64,000 bases of DNA from Rikenellaceae bacterium (GCA_017936385.1 JAGBFQ010000022.1:1-64000), one strand, 5' to 3'. Shown: positions 43,777 through 53,646, counted from the stretch's first letter. The notes: a model not told the origin generated them from the sequence alone. Program-made: numbers and translations.

Positions 43777-45348
43777 CTAATTGTTGCTGGGGTTGGGTGC
43801 CACCTCCGAGCCGGGTGCGTCGAGTTCGTGTTTCGGGATAGGCCACACAAAACGCGGGTTGTCGACCGAAATTTTGATGCTGCTACCCTCCTTGAGCGAG
43901 TTTTGCTGAGGGGTACGCTCAAAGACGCCGTTGTTGAGCAATTTGCCCCAACGTTTGAGGTCTTGCAGACGGTGTCCCTCCATGTAGAGTTCACGCACGC
44001 GCTCATCCGAAATGGTTTGCAGGAAGTTATCCTTATTGACAACTGTCGAACCGACTCCATTGGCAAAACGAGACTCTCGCAGGGTGCTGAGGTCGGCCGA
44101 AGCTGCCGCGTAGTTAGGATTATCCTTGCGGCAGTAGGCCTCGGCACGAATCAGATATTGCTCGGCCAAACGGAAAGGCTTGGGTGAGTTTACGTGGAAT
44201 AGCTGATAGCTGTTCATAAAACTCTCGTTTCCATAGTACTTTATCAGCAATGGCCAAACAAGTCCGTGACTGTGACCGGTCTGCATCGTGGCGAAATATG
44301 CATCATAGCGCAAATCGGCCGATTGATACAGATTCAAAACCCATTGTGCAGGCACATAATCCGGATAGTAGTACACATAGTCGGTATTAAAAGCCAAGAA
44401 GGACTGACCCAACGCTCCTCCATACGATGTGGGAGTGAAACCGATTTGCCAAATAATTTCGGTGGCAAGGTCATTCGACCACATATATTGGAAGTAGCTT
44501 TGGCTACCGGTCGTTTGGTTGTAGATATGATACGAATTGGGATTTGTGTTCGTATAGTTAACATTGGCTTCCGACAACGCAAAAGCCTTATGAGGATGGT
44601 CGATAACCTTCGACGAGTATTCGATGGCGGCATCCCAGTCCTGCATATAGAGGGCTACGCGAGCATGAAGGGCATAAGCCATACCTTGAATTGCGTAGTC
44701 GCTGCTGTAACCGTCGTAGTCATCATCCAACAAGCTCTCGGCCATCGACAAGTCGTCAAGCACCATTTTGTAAGAGGCCTTGAGCGAGGCACGCACGGCA
44801 CGCTCTTTCTTCGAATACGACTTGCGCAGCACCACACCGAGCTGGTTATCGGCGTTATCGGGGTCGTAAGCCTCGCAGTAGCATTTGATAAGTTCCGAGT
44901 AGCACAGTGCGCGGATGGTGTAGACCTCGCCCTTATAGAAGTCCAAAGCCAGCAGATTGTCGTCGTCGGTCTCCTTGGCAATCACTTGGTCAATCTTCTC
45001 GAGGAAGAAGTTACACTCGCTGATGATGCTATACAAACCGCCATACACAGCCTCAATCTCCTTGCTTGTTCCGCGGAAGGTCCACAACCAGAACTCGCCC
45101 ATATTATTGGAGTAACCCTCAACAGCATAAGCCAAATCTGTTTGGATGTCGGGCAGCAGGGTCAAGTAGCCGCTCCACAGCGCGCTGCTCTTCATTTGGG
45201 CATAGATACCCGTAAGATGTTGTTCGGCGTCATCGAAGGTCTGCATCGCCTTGTCGACGGGGATTGCCGAGCCGGGCGTTTTGTCAAGACACGAGGTTGC
45301 CAACACTGCAACCATCAGGCAGACGCATATTTTTATTTTTCTGAGCAT
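43777..45348 (-). CDS. susD: SusD/RagB-family nutrient-binding lipoprotein
   Basis: The 523-residue lipoprotein (Cys20, ATSCLDKTPGS) has the SusD N-terminal TPR-like region (FDDAEQHLTGIYAQMKSS, ALCYSELIKCYCEAYDPD), Tyr/Trp-rich central loops, and the C-terminal RESRFANGV..LYMEGHRLQDLKRWG block. It forms the lid over the SusC channel and delivers ligand. The gene begins 19 bp after susC ends. The name denotes family only; the substrate is probably peptide rather than starch. Confidence 0.9.
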   Translation of the reverse strand: MLRKIKICVCLMVAVLATSCLDKTPGSAIPVDKAMQTFDDAEQHLTGIYAQMKSSALWSGYLTLLPDIQTDLAYAVEGYSNNMGEFWLWTFRGTSKEIEAVYGGLYSIISECNFFLEKIDQVIAKETDDDNLLALDFYKGEVYTIRALCYSELIKCYCEAYDPDNADNQLGVVLRKSYSKKERAVRASLKASYKMVLDDLSMAESLLDDDYDGYSSDYAIQGMAYALHARVALYMQDWDAAIEYSSKVIDHPHKAFALSEANVNYTNTNPNSYHIYNQTTGSQSYFQYMWSNDLATEIIWQIGFTPTSYGGALGQSFLAFNTDYVYYYPDYVPAQWVLNLYQSADLRYDAYFATMQTGHSHGLVWPLLIKYYGNESFMNSYQLFHVNSPKPFRLAEQYLIRAEAYCRKDNPNYAAASADLSTLRESRFANGVGSTVVNKDNFLQTISDERVRELYMEGHRLQDLKRWGKLLNNGVFERTPQQNSLKEGSSIKISVDNPRFVWPIPKHELDAPGSEVAPNPSNN

Positions 45349-45367
45349 ACTTTATAATGGTCTTTGT

Positions 45368-48307
45368 TTAGAAAGTTAAGTCAAGTCCGAACGTAAATTG
45401 GCGAGCCATCGGGTACTGTGCCGCGTAGATATTGGCCGTACCCTCGGGGTCCAATCCCGAGAATTTGGTAAACGTAAAGAGGTTCTGACCCTGTGCATAC
45501 ACGCGAACACCGCTGAATACCTTGCTCTTTTTGAGCAGGTTTTGGGGCAGCGAGTAGCTAATCATCAGGTTCTTGAGTCGCAGGAACGAAGCGTCCTCCA
45601 ACAGACGACTATCGAATTCGGTGTAGACACCGTGGCGCGGAATGTCGGTCACGTCGCCCGGCTCTTTCCAACGGTCCAACAAGCGGCGGCTTTGGTTGTA
45701 CGATGCAAAGCGGCCGTTCGATTCATCGAAGTAGCGGTCGTTGTTAATCATCCAACGGTCGGCAACCCAGCTGAATTGTGCCGAGAGCGACAGGCCCTTC
45801 CAAGCCAAGGTGGTTCCGAAACCGCCCTGCCACGGAGCGTGATAGCTCTTGTCGATAAGCACCTTATCCTCGTCGCGCAATTCGGTGGTGATATTACCGT
45901 TCTTGTCATACCACAGAGCGTCACCGTTTGCGGGGTTGACACCTGCATAGCGGTTGATGTAGAATTGGCCGAGCGATTCACCCACAACGTACTTGGTATA
46001 GGCTCCCGAGTTCTCATACTCCGTAACACCGTTGTAGAGTTCGGTAATCTTGTTGTCGTTGTACGAGAAGTTGGCGTTGATGGTCCACGAGAAGTCCTTA
46101 ACAGCGATGGCAGTTGCATTGACACTCAACTCGACACCTTTGTTAACCATCACACCCACGTTGTCCCAATAGTAGCCGAAGCCCGAAGTCGAGTACGGCA
46201 GCGGAACGTTCATCAACATGTCGCTGGTACGTTTGTAGTACAACTCCAAGTCGACGTTGAGTCGGTTCCAGAAACCTACGTGGATACCGAGGTTGCTGGT
46301 CCAGGGTTTCTCCCATCCGAGTTTATCGTTACCGGGTTGCATCAGGCCCAAACCTGCGTCACCCACATAGTCCAGACCTCCGCCCACAAGAGCCAAGTGT
46401 TCGTAGTTGGGGATTGACGAGTTACCCGAGGTACCGGTCGAGAGTTGAACTTGTGCGTTGGTCAACCAGCGCGAGGCATTTGCCATAAACTCCTCGTTAC
46501 GCAGGTTCCACATGAAGGCCGCCGACCAGAACACACCCCATCGGTTCTCCTTACCGAATCGGCTCGAAGCGTCGGTACGCAGAGCGGCCTCGGCAAAGTA
46601 GCGGTTCTTGTAGTTGTACTCGCCACGGGCAAAGAACGACAAGAAGCCGTAATCCGAATCGGTGGTATCATCCCACGAAGTTGCGCGGGTTGCGGTGGTA
46701 AGGTTGGTCAGTGCGTTGTTGTTCTGACCTGCGGTTGCCACGCTGAACGCCTCATAGTGGTAGTCGATACCCTCATGACCCACGAGGAAGTTGAACGAGT
46801 GGTCCTTCTCGATGTCAAACTCATAGTTGATGGTGTTGGTCATGGTGAGAGTATAATTATCGGTCGAGCTGCGCGATGCCGAGCCTTGTCCCTGGTTGGG
46901 AGCGTAGCTCGGAAACGACTGAGCAAAACCGGTCGAGTGCGAGTAGTCGGCGCTGAACTGCGAACGCAGGGTCAGACCCTCAATGGGGTTGGCCTCGGCG
47001 AAGATGGTTTCAATCATCTTATATTTTTTAAAGGTCAGCGGGTTGTTCTCCAGCCACTCGAGCGGGTTTTGGCCGTTACCTTTCCACGAACCGTCGTTAA
47101 TCGACGCCAGCGAACCGTCTGCTCGGTAAGGGTTCCAGTAGGGCAACATGAAACGAGCCGCCGAGATGGGGGTTACCAGCGTATAGGCACCCTCGTCGGC
47201 TTGTTGGATGTTTTGGAAGTTGAGCATGGTGTTGCTACCGATTTTGAGCCAGCGAGCAGCTTGACGCTCAAGGTTGGCGCGCAGCGAGTAACGCTCAAAG
47301 CCCGAACCCACAGCAGTACCGTCTTGATTGTAGTAGCCGCCCGACAGGTAGTAGTTGGTCTTCTCGTCGGCACCCGAAACCGCCAGCTCGTAGTTTTGCA
47401 ACAGAGCGCGGGGGTTGAACACTACATTCATCCAGTTAACATCCGTCTGACCGAGCACATCGTAGTTTTGGCCGTCGGTCATGCCGATTTCTTTTTCATA
47501 TTGGATACGCTCCTGGGTGGTCATCAGGTCCCACTTCTCGCCATTGGCCTGCGAGAAACCAACTTGTGTTTGGAATTGGATTTTGGGTCGGTCGGCGATG
47601 CGTCCCTTCTTGGTGGTAATCACAATCACACCGTTGGCAGCACGCGCACCGTAAATCGAGGTCGAAGCGGCGTCTTTCAGCACGTTGAGGGTTGCGATGT
47701 CCGACGGGTTGATGGCGTTGAAGTCGCTTGCCGAGATGGGCGCGCCGTCAAGGATATACAACGGAGCAGTACCCGAGTTAATCGAGTTGACGCCACGGAT
47801 TTGCATGGTTGCCGAGGCCGAGGGTTCGCCCGTATTGGAGAGAACCGACAGACCGGCCACCTGACCTTGCAGAGCTTGGTCGAAGGCTGCGGTGGGCGTA
47901 TCTTCGATTTTGGCGGTATTGACGGTGGCTACCGAACCTGCCACGGTACCCTTTTTGCGGACACCATAGGCAATCACCACCACGTCGTCAACAAGTTCGG
48001 CTTCGCTCTCCATTTCGAGGTTGAAGGTTACGGCCGCTTGTCCCGAGGGTACAAGGTACTCCACGGTTTTAAAACCGATGTATTGGAACGTCAGCTTGGT
48101 ACCGGCGGCAGCCTGCACCGAGTATGTTCCGTCGAGCTGTGTGCTCATACCGCTGAGGGTTTCGGTGACTACCGTAACGCCAATCAGCGGCTGCTTGTCT
48201 TCGGCCGATGTTACTTTTCCACTGACCGTCACTCGCTGTTGGGCGAGTATTGTACCGGGCAGTGCGAGCATCAGTACCAGCAGAACTTTTGATAGATATT
48301 TTGGCAT
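45368..48307 (-). CDS. susC: SusC/RagA-family TonB-dependent transporter
   Basis: The 979-residue outer-membrane receptor starts with a signal peptide (to about residue 22), a carboxypeptidase-regulatory-like domain (VTVSGKVTSAEDKQPLIGVTV, 25-110), a TonB box near DDVVVIAYG, a plug with LQGQVAGLSVLS and GAPLYILDGAPI-type SusC signature, and a 22-strand barrel ending in aromatic Phe. No STN domain, so no transenvelope sigma signalling. First gene of the operon, with a consensus promoter. As with susD, the name marks family, not starch. Confidence 0.92.
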   Translation of the reverse strand: MPKYLSKVLLVLMLALPGTILAQQRVTVSGKVTSAEDKQPLIGVTVVTETLSGMSTQLDGTYSVQAAAGTKLTFQYIGFKTVEYLVPSGQAAVTFNLEMESEAELVDDVVVIAYGVRKKGTVAGSVATVNTAKIEDTPTAAFDQALQGQVAGLSVLSNTGEPSASATMQIRGVNSINSGTAPLYILDGAPISASDFNAINPSDIATLNVLKDAASTSIYGARAANGVIVITTKKGRIADRPKIQFQTQVGFSQANGEKWDLMTTQERIQYEKEIGMTDGQNYDVLGQTDVNWMNVVFNPRALLQNYELAVSGADEKTNYYLSGGYYNQDGTAVGSGFERYSLRANLERQAARWLKIGSNTMLNFQNIQQADEGAYTLVTPISAARFMLPYWNPYRADGSLASINDGSWKGNGQNPLEWLENNPLTFKKYKMIETIFAEANPIEGLTLRSQFSADYSHSTGFAQSFPSYAPNQGQGSASRSSTDNYTLTMTNTINYEFDIEKDHSFNFLVGHEGIDYHYEAFSVATAGQNNNALTNLTTATRATSWDDTTDSDYGFLSFFARGEYNYKNRYFAEAALRTDASSRFGKENRWGVFWSAAFMWNLRNEEFMANASRWLTNAQVQLSTGTSGNSSIPNYEHLALVGGGLDYVGDAGLGLMQPGNDKLGWEKPWTSNLGIHVGFWNRLNVDLELYYKRTSDMLMNVPLPYSTSGFGYYWDNVGVMVNKGVELSVNATAIAVKDFSWTINANFSYNDNKITELYNGVTEYENSGAYTKYVVGESLGQFYINRYAGVNPANGDALWYDKNGNITTELRDEDKVLIDKSYHAPWQGGFGTTLAWKGLSLSAQFSWVADRWMINNDRYFDESNGRFASYNQSRRLLDRWKEPGDVTDIPRHGVYTEFDSRLLEDASFLRLKNLMISYSLPQNLLKKSKVFSGVRVYAQGQNLFTFTKFSGLDPEGTANIYAAQYPMARQFTFGLDLTF

Positions 48308-48338
48308 AAGCGCAACTATAAATTACATTATTGACCTG

Positions 48339-48370
48339 CAAAGCTAAAAAAAACTACGGGAAAAACCAAA
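48339..48370 (-). promoter_or_regulatory. Promoter of the SusCD operon
   Basis: On the minus strand TTTG (48370-48367), a 20-bp spacer and TAGCTTTG (48346-48339), 31 bp before the susC ATG, match the consensus. No sigma/anti-sigma pair or hybrid two-component gene is near. Confidence 0.75.
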
Positions 48371-48634
48371 CAAAGTATAAATTATAACAAATTTTCAACC
48401 AATCTCATTTCAAATCATCACCACTTTCGGTCAAGTTGTAACACACTGAAAACGACCACTGTACACGCATCCGTTGGTATGAATTTAGCGACATTGTACG
48501 ACTGAAAAAAAAATACAAAAAAATTTTACGGTCTATTGACAAATCGACCATTTTACCCAAATCCACCTCATTTCACCGGCTACAATGCCAAAAAAATATT
48601 GGGCAATAAAACACAATGTTTTACGTTTATTTCG
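48371..48634. other. Intergenic region, no gene seen
   Basis: About 260 bp of AT-rich sequence between the divergent SusCD promoter and the P-type ATPase promoter. Frames here are short and have no protein-like composition. I see no strong hairpin or operator palindrome. Confidence 0.5.
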
Positions 48635-48642
48635 TATCTTCG
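48635..48642 (+). promoter_or_regulatory. Possible -7 box for the P-type ATPase
   Basis: TATCTTCG is one base off TAnnTTTG, 32 bp upstream of the chosen ATG; no good upstream element. Confidence 0.3.
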
Positions 48643-48674
48643 CCCAAGGAGCAAACAAAACATCACATACCATC

Positions 48675-51308
48675 ATGACCGACAAAACAAATTTCTACCG
48701 TCTGTCCGTCGACCAGACGCGACAACAACTCAATGCCCAATCCCCCGACGGACTCTCGGCCTCAGAAGCCGCCGAACGATTGGCACACGACGGCCACAAC
48801 GAGTTCGCCAAAAAGAAACACACCTCGACCATTGTCAAGTTCTTAAATCAGTTCAAGAGTTTCATGATTTTGGTACTCATCGCGGCGGCCGTGATTTCGG
48901 GCGTTGTGGGAGTGATGAACGGCGAGGGAATGGCCGACACCTTCATCATCCTTGCCATCGTGGTTATCAACGCCATAATCGGCGTATTGCAGGAGAACAA
49001 AGCCGAGAAGTCGCTCGACGCGTTGGAACGTATGTCGGCGCCACACTGCAAGGTTATGCGCGACGGCGAGGTGCAGGTCATCGAGAGCCGCGACCTGGTG
49101 GTTGGCGACACCGTGGTGATTGAGACGGGCGACAGCGTACCTGCCGACCTCCGACTCACCGAGGCCACCAACCTCAAAATACAAGAGGCCGCTCTCACGG
49201 GTGAATCACTCCCCGTCGAAAAGAACACCGACACACTCACCGAAGAGGTCGGTATTGGCGACCGCACCAACATGGCATTTGCCTCGTGCAGCGTAACTTA
49301 CGGCCACGGCGTGGGTATTGTTACCGCCACGGCTACTGCCACCGAGGTGGGTAAAATCGCTTCGATGATTCAATCCGTGCCCGAGGTCAAAACTCCGATG
49401 CAACAAAGACTCGACCAGCTGGGAAAATTCCTTGCCATCGCAGCACTTGTAATTTGTGCCCTCATATTTGTCATAGGCATAGCCTATGGCAACGACATTC
49501 TGACCATGTTTATGACTGCTGTCAGTCTGGCCGCTGCCGCCATACCCGAAGGATTACCCGCCGTGTCGACCATTGTGCTGGCTATGGGTGTTACGCGCCT
49601 TGCCAAACGCAACGCCATTGTGCGCAACCTCCCTTCGGTCGAAACCCTCGGAAGCACCTCGGTAATCTGCTCCGACAAGACCGGCACGCTGACCCAAAAC
49701 CGCATGACGGTGGTTGCGACCTATACCGAAGGCTCTCAACGCGAAGCCTCCGAGCTCACCCCCGCCATCAAAACTTTGATTCGCATTGCGGCGCTTGCCA
49801 ACGACGGAAAACTCAACAGCGAAGACGGCTCGACCGTGGGCGACCCCACCGAAACAGCCCTGCTCGACTTGGGTCGCCTGCACGGAATCGACAAAAACGA
49901 GCTGGATGCAACCTCTCCACGTACGGCCGAGATTCCGTTCGACTCCGAGCGCAAACTCATGACCACCATCCATCCCGAGGGCGAGGCTCTGCTGGTTGCC
50001 ACCAAGGGCGGTATGGACGAACTCTTGGCACGTTGCAACCGCATCCTTGATGCAGGCGCGGTTCGTCCACTGACCGACGCCGACCGTGAGTCGCTGCGCA
50101 CGGCCAACACCTCGCTTGCAGGTCAGGCTTTGCGCGTGCTGGCAATGGCCTATAACGAGATACAGACTCTGCCCGCCGAAGTTTCGAGCGCGACCATCGA
50201 GCGCGATCTTGTGTTTGTGGGTATGGTCGGAATGATTGACCCTCCGCGCGAAGAGGTTAAAGCGGCCGTTGCGGAGTGTCGTGCAGCGGGAATTCGTCCC
50301 GTGATGATTACGGGCGACCACCTCATTACCGCCTCGGCCATCGCCCGCCAATTGGGAATCATGGCCGATGGCGACATTGCCGTCATGGGTGCCGAAGTCG
50401 AGAAGATGAGCGACGCAGACTTGCGCACAACGGCCCAACGAGCCGCCGTGTTTGCCCGCGTAGCCCCCGAGCATAAAGTACGCATTGTCAAAGCATTCCA
50501 GAGTCTGGGTAATGTGGTGGCAATGACGGGCGACGGCGTAAACGACGCCCCGGCTCTAAAGCTTGCCGACATAGGCGTGGCGATGGGTATCACGGGAACG
50601 GACGTATCGAAAGAGGCCTCGGATGTGGTGCTTGCCGACGATAACTTTGCAACCATCGTTTCGGCCGTGCGCGAAGGTCGCCGCATCTACGACAATCTGA
50701 TGAAGTCCATTCAGTTTATGCTGTCGACCAATTTGGGCGAAATCCTTGTGCTGTTCGTGGCCGTGATTTGCAACCTTGTGTCGCCGTTGCTGCCGATTCA
50801 CATTCTGTGGATTAACCTTGTGACCGACAGCCTTCCTGCGCTGGCGCTGAGTTTCGACCCCGCCGATGACGACATAATGAAACGTAAGCCCATAGATTCC
50901 AAACAGGGAATCATGACACGCGGATTCTCCCTGCGCGTGTTGTTGCAGGGTGCTTGCATCGCAGGTTTGTCGCTTGCGGCCTATCACATCGGACTCCAAA
51001 CCTCTGTTGACGCAGCCCGCACAATGACCTTTGCAACGCTTGCGCTGTCACAAATGACGCTCATTTTCAGTATCCGTTCGGGTATGCACGCGGCCGTGAG
51101 GGGCATGTTCCGCAACAAGTTCTTGTGGGGAGCCATTCTGTTTGTGGTGGCGCTGATGGCGCTGGTATTGTTGATTCCCGCGGTTCAGAGCGTGTTCCAC
51201 GTGGTATCGCTGACGGGTACCCAATGGTTGTGGGTCGGCGGTCTGTCACTCGGTGCAGTCATCCTCGGCGAAATGCTCAAGGGTATAATTCGTCTGTTCC
51301 GCAAATAG
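48675..51308 (+). CDS. Calcium-type P-type ATPase (P2 subfamily)
   Basis: The start is set at MTDKTNFYRLS (877 aa); the open frame extends 90 bases upstream through the possible promoter. Membrane cation pump with cation_ATPase_N, E1-E2 domain, PEGLP motif in helix 4 (AAIPEGLPAVSTI), phosphorylated Asp334 in DKTGTLTQN, hinge TGDGVNDAPALKLADIG, and six C-terminal helices. The PEGLP and the C-terminal NLGE..LVFV pattern fit SERCA/PMCA-type calcium pumps, though some manganese pumps look alike. Single gene with terminator at 51331. Confidence 0.9.
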   Translation: MTDKTNFYRLSVDQTRQQLNAQSPDGLSASEAAERLAHDGHNEFAKKKHTSTIVKFLNQFKSFMILVLIAAAVISGVVGVMNGEGMADTFIILAIVVINAIIGVLQENKAEKSLDALERMSAPHCKVMRDGEVQVIESRDLVVGDTVVIETGDSVPADLRLTEATNLKIQEAALTGESLPVEKNTDTLTEEVGIGDRTNMAFASCSVTYGHGVGIVTATATATEVGKIASMIQSVPEVKTPMQQRLDQLGKFLAIAALVICALIFVIGIAYGNDILTMFMTAVSLAAAAIPEGLPAVSTIVLAMGVTRLAKRNAIVRNLPSVETLGSTSVICSDKTGTLTQNRMTVVATYTEGSQREASELTPAIKTLIRIAALANDGKLNSEDGSTVGDPTETALLDLGRLHGIDKNELDATSPRTAEIPFDSERKLMTTIHPEGEALLVATKGGMDELLARCNRILDAGAVRPLTDADRESLRTANTSLAGQALRVLAMAYNEIQTLPAEVSSATIERDLVFVGMVGMIDPPREEVKAAVAECRAAGIRPVMITGDHLITASAIARQLGIMADGDIAVMGAEVEKMSDADLRTTAQRAAVFARVAPEHKVRIVKAFQSLGNVVAMTGDGVNDAPALKLADIGVAMGITGTDVSKEASDVVLADDNFATIVSAVREGRRIYDNLMKSIQFMLSTNLGEILVLFVAVICNLVSPLLPIHILWINLVTDSLPALALSFDPADDDIMKRKPIDSKQGIMTRGFSLRVLLQGACIAGLSLAAYHIGLQTSVDAARTMTFATLALSQMTLIFSIRSGMHAAVRGMFRNKFLWGAILFVVALMALVLLIPAVQSVFHVVSLTGTQWLWVGGLSLGAVILGEMLKGIIRLFRK

Positions 51309-51328
51309 CGTTTGGAGAGTACATTAAA

Positions 51329-51369
51329 AAAGGGCGTGTCCAACAAGTTTTTGGGGACACGCCCTTTTC
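51329..51369 (+). terminator. Terminator of the P-type ATPase gene
   Basis: AGGGCGTGTCC (51331-51341) pairs with GGACACGCCCT (51355-51365) followed by TTT; contains the TCCAAC core. Confidence 0.8.
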
Positions 51370-51397
51370 TGTCGTAAGTTGCAGATTGACAAAAACT

Positions 51398-51435
51398 GAG
51401 CGTTCCGCAAGGCATACATACCCGACGGAACGCTC
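51398..51435. terminator. Hairpin between the convergent ATPase and acyl-CoA ligase genes
   Basis: GAGCGTTCCG (51398-51407) and CGGAACGCTC (51425-51434) form a 10-bp stem with a 17-base loop; no T-run, so terminator activity is uncertain. Confidence 0.5.
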
Positions 51436-51697
51436 TCCAACAAAATCACCCTCACTTTTCTCTCTCACTCTATCGGCTCGGACGCATCTCTTTCACTCTA
51501 TCACACACACTTTATCCCATGTGCATCCGGCACGAACTCTCTCTCACAATTCTCTCTCCTCTTTCTTCTTCTCTCCTCTATTTTCTCCTACTCTCACCTG
51601 CCCCACACTACTCACAAACCTCTCTGCACGGGGCAAGTTCTCTCACTCACTTTGTCGGCGCCGTGAGGGGGCACCTTACTATCCGAAGCGCAACTCG
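51436..51697. other. Strand-biased pyrimidine-rich intergenic region
   Basis: Most of these 260 bases are C and T on the plus strand, with repeated CTCTC, TTCTC and TCACTC words, and purines on the other. No frame looks coding and no gene is seen. It lies downstream of both convergent genes. Confidence 0.6.
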
Positions 51698-53344
51698 TTA
51701 GCTATACAAGAAACGTTTGATGCTACGCTTGGGGGTCTTTTCGAATTCGCCCTCGATAAGCTCAATGGCGGCAACCTTGCTGTAACCGGGCAACATGCCG
51801 TTCAGTGCCACAAGGTTCTCGGCCATGGCCTTCTCGGCTTCGGCTTTCAACTCGGGGGTCATGGTTTTGCCTGCGGTGTCGGCGGCAACCAGCGCAACAA
51901 GTTTGCCTTTGCCACGCTCAACGACCAGCGACTCCGAAACCATAGGCAGGTTGTTGAGTTTATCCTCAATCTCCTCGGGATAGATATTCTGTCCGTTAGC
52001 GCTCAAAATCATAGCCTTGCTGCGTCCGCGGATGAAGATGTTGCCTTTGGAGTCTTTGACGCCCAGGTCACCCGTACGGAACCATCCGTCATTGGTAAAC
52101 GCTGCGGCAGTCGCTTCGGGATTTTTGAAGTATCCGATGGTGACGTTATCGCCCTTCACCTGAATCTCTCCCACAATCTCTCTCTCGTTTTCGGAAGCGA
52201 TTCTCACCTCCATTCCCGAAACGGGTTTGCCGCACGAGCGTTTAGCGAAATGTTGCCAATCTTCGTAGCCAATCAGCGGCGCGCACTCGGTCATGCCGTA
52301 GTCCACCGTGTAGGGGAACTTAATCATACGCATGGCGCTCTCGACCTGGCCAGCCAAAGCCGCACCACCGACAATTACGCTGCGCACCTCGCCACCCAGA
52401 GCTGCCAACAGAGTCTTGCGAATCTTGCCGCAGATGAGTTGACGAACACCCGGAATTGCCAAAGCCACCTTCATTGCGGGTTTCTCGATTACGGGGATTA
52501 CCTTGTTGCGGAATATCTTCTCCATCACCAGAGGGACGGTAATAATCAGATAGGGTTTCACCTCGGCAAAGGCCTGCAACAACACGCTCGGTGTGGGAGT
52601 CTTGCCCAGGAAGTAGATGGCGCAACCCTGACACAACGGATAGGTCAACTCAAAGGCCATGCCGTACAAGTGAGCCAGCGGCAACATCGACAGCATGCGG
52701 TCGCCGGGGTAGGCGGGCAGACGGTGAATTCCGAAGTCGATGTTCGACGAGAAGTTGCGAGCCGTAAGCATAACACCCTTGGGCGAACCGGTCGAACCCG
52801 ACGTATAGTCAATCATCAACAGCGAGTCCATCTCGGTCTTGGCGTAGTTGATACTATCGGGAGTTATGCCATTGGGGTATTTTGCGGCAAGGGTTTCATC
52901 CATATTCTCGGCCGCTTTGACGGTTTTGTCGTCGGCAGCCCAAAGAATCTCGAAGTTGTCGATGTTGATGGCCGCAACCAAACCTTCGATATTCATCTTC
53001 TGCATCTGCTCCCACGAAGCGCTTTCGGTGAAGATGAGTTTACACTCGGCGTGCGCGGTAAGACCCGCGGCACTGTCCACCGTGAAGTCGCCAAGAATGG
53101 GCACAGCCACAGCGTCGGCAGTAGTGATTGCAAAGAACGACACAGCCCAACGTGCGCTGTTTTTGGCATAGATTGCGATTTTATCACCGGGAACGACTCC
53201 GGCACCCTCCATCAACACATGGAGGCGTTCGATTTCGACAGCTGTCTGTCCGAACGAGAAACTCTCGCCGTGGAAGTTGCACAGCGCAGGCGAGTTCCAA
53301 TTCTTGCGAACCGCTTGGTCGAAATAGTACAAAAAGTGTTTCAT
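51698..53344 (-). CDS. AMP-dependent acyl-CoA synthetase/ligase
   Basis: The 548-residue ANL-superfamily enzyme activates a fatty or other carboxylic acid to acyl-AMP and then acyl-CoA. The P-loop YTSGSTGSPKG lies at 180-190, and GWFRTGDLGVKD and GRSKAMILSANGQNIYPEEIE carry the adenylate-binding and hinge motifs. The wide fatty-acid tunnel region suggests a long-chain substrate; specificity is not certain. A single gene, convergent with the P-type ATPase. Confidence 0.9.
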   Translation of the reverse strand: MKHFLYYFDQAVRKNWNSPALCNFHGESFSFGQTAVEIERLHVLMEGAGVVPGDKIAIYAKNSARWAVSFFAITTADAVAVPILGDFTVDSAAGLTAHAECKLIFTESASWEQMQKMNIEGLVAAINIDNFEILWAADDKTVKAAENMDETLAAKYPNGITPDSINYAKTEMDSLLMIDYTSGSTGSPKGVMLTARNFSSNIDFGIHRLPAYPGDRMLSMLPLAHLYGMAFELTYPLCQGCAIYFLGKTPTPSVLLQAFAEVKPYLIITVPLVMEKIFRNKVIPVIEKPAMKVALAIPGVRQLICGKIRKTLLAALGGEVRSVIVGGAALAGQVESAMRMIKFPYTVDYGMTECAPLIGYEDWQHFAKRSCGKPVSGMEVRIASENEREIVGEIQVKGDNVTIGYFKNPEATAAAFTNDGWFRTGDLGVKDSKGNIFIRGRSKAMILSANGQNIYPEEIEDKLNNLPMVSESLVVERGKGKLVALVAADTAGKTMTPELKAEAEKAMAENLVALNGMLPGYSKVAAIELIEGEFEKTPKRSIKRFLYS

Positions 53345-53646
53345 CGTGTTTTGAGAGATTGTATATATTTTAATAAAAAACGAGAGCTTGTTTGGTCGGT
53401 TCGGATGCCACGGCCGGGGAGGATTCTATGGTTGAATCGGTCGGTGAACGATGGTCCGAAACTTTCGACGGCGAATTTGATACATTTTTTCGGATTCGGT
53501 CAAAAAAAGGTCTTTGAGCCACCAAAAATGCTCGATTTTACCCGTTTTAGGGATGAAAATCGCTATGTAGGGGTGAAATTCCCTTTTCGAGTTCGAATCT
53601 CGGGACGAAAAACAGCCTACCCAACAGCAAAAAATCTCGACGATTA
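53345..53646. other. Intergenic region, no gene seen
   Basis: About 300 bp upstream of the acyl-CoA ligase and the plus-strand barrel gene. No recognised gene or strong hairpin. A tRNA T-arm-like sequence at 53588-53602 (CGAG-TTCGAAT-CTCG) stands alone. Confidence 0.4.

Noticed and set aside
45368..48307. Starch utilisation function for SusC/SusD
   Set aside because: Nearby genes include no glycosidase or amylase. The name is used for family only.
48585..48674. Longer N-terminus for the P-type ATPase
   Set aside because: The extra 30 residues precede the typical start of the cation-ATPase N domain and overlap the possible promoter.
53588..53602. tRNA T-arm-like sequence CGAG-TTCGAAT-CTCG
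   Set aside because: No matching acceptor, D-arm or anticodon arm is found in the 75 bases before it, so it is not a tRNA. It could be an old attachment-site remnant, but no integrase is nearby.
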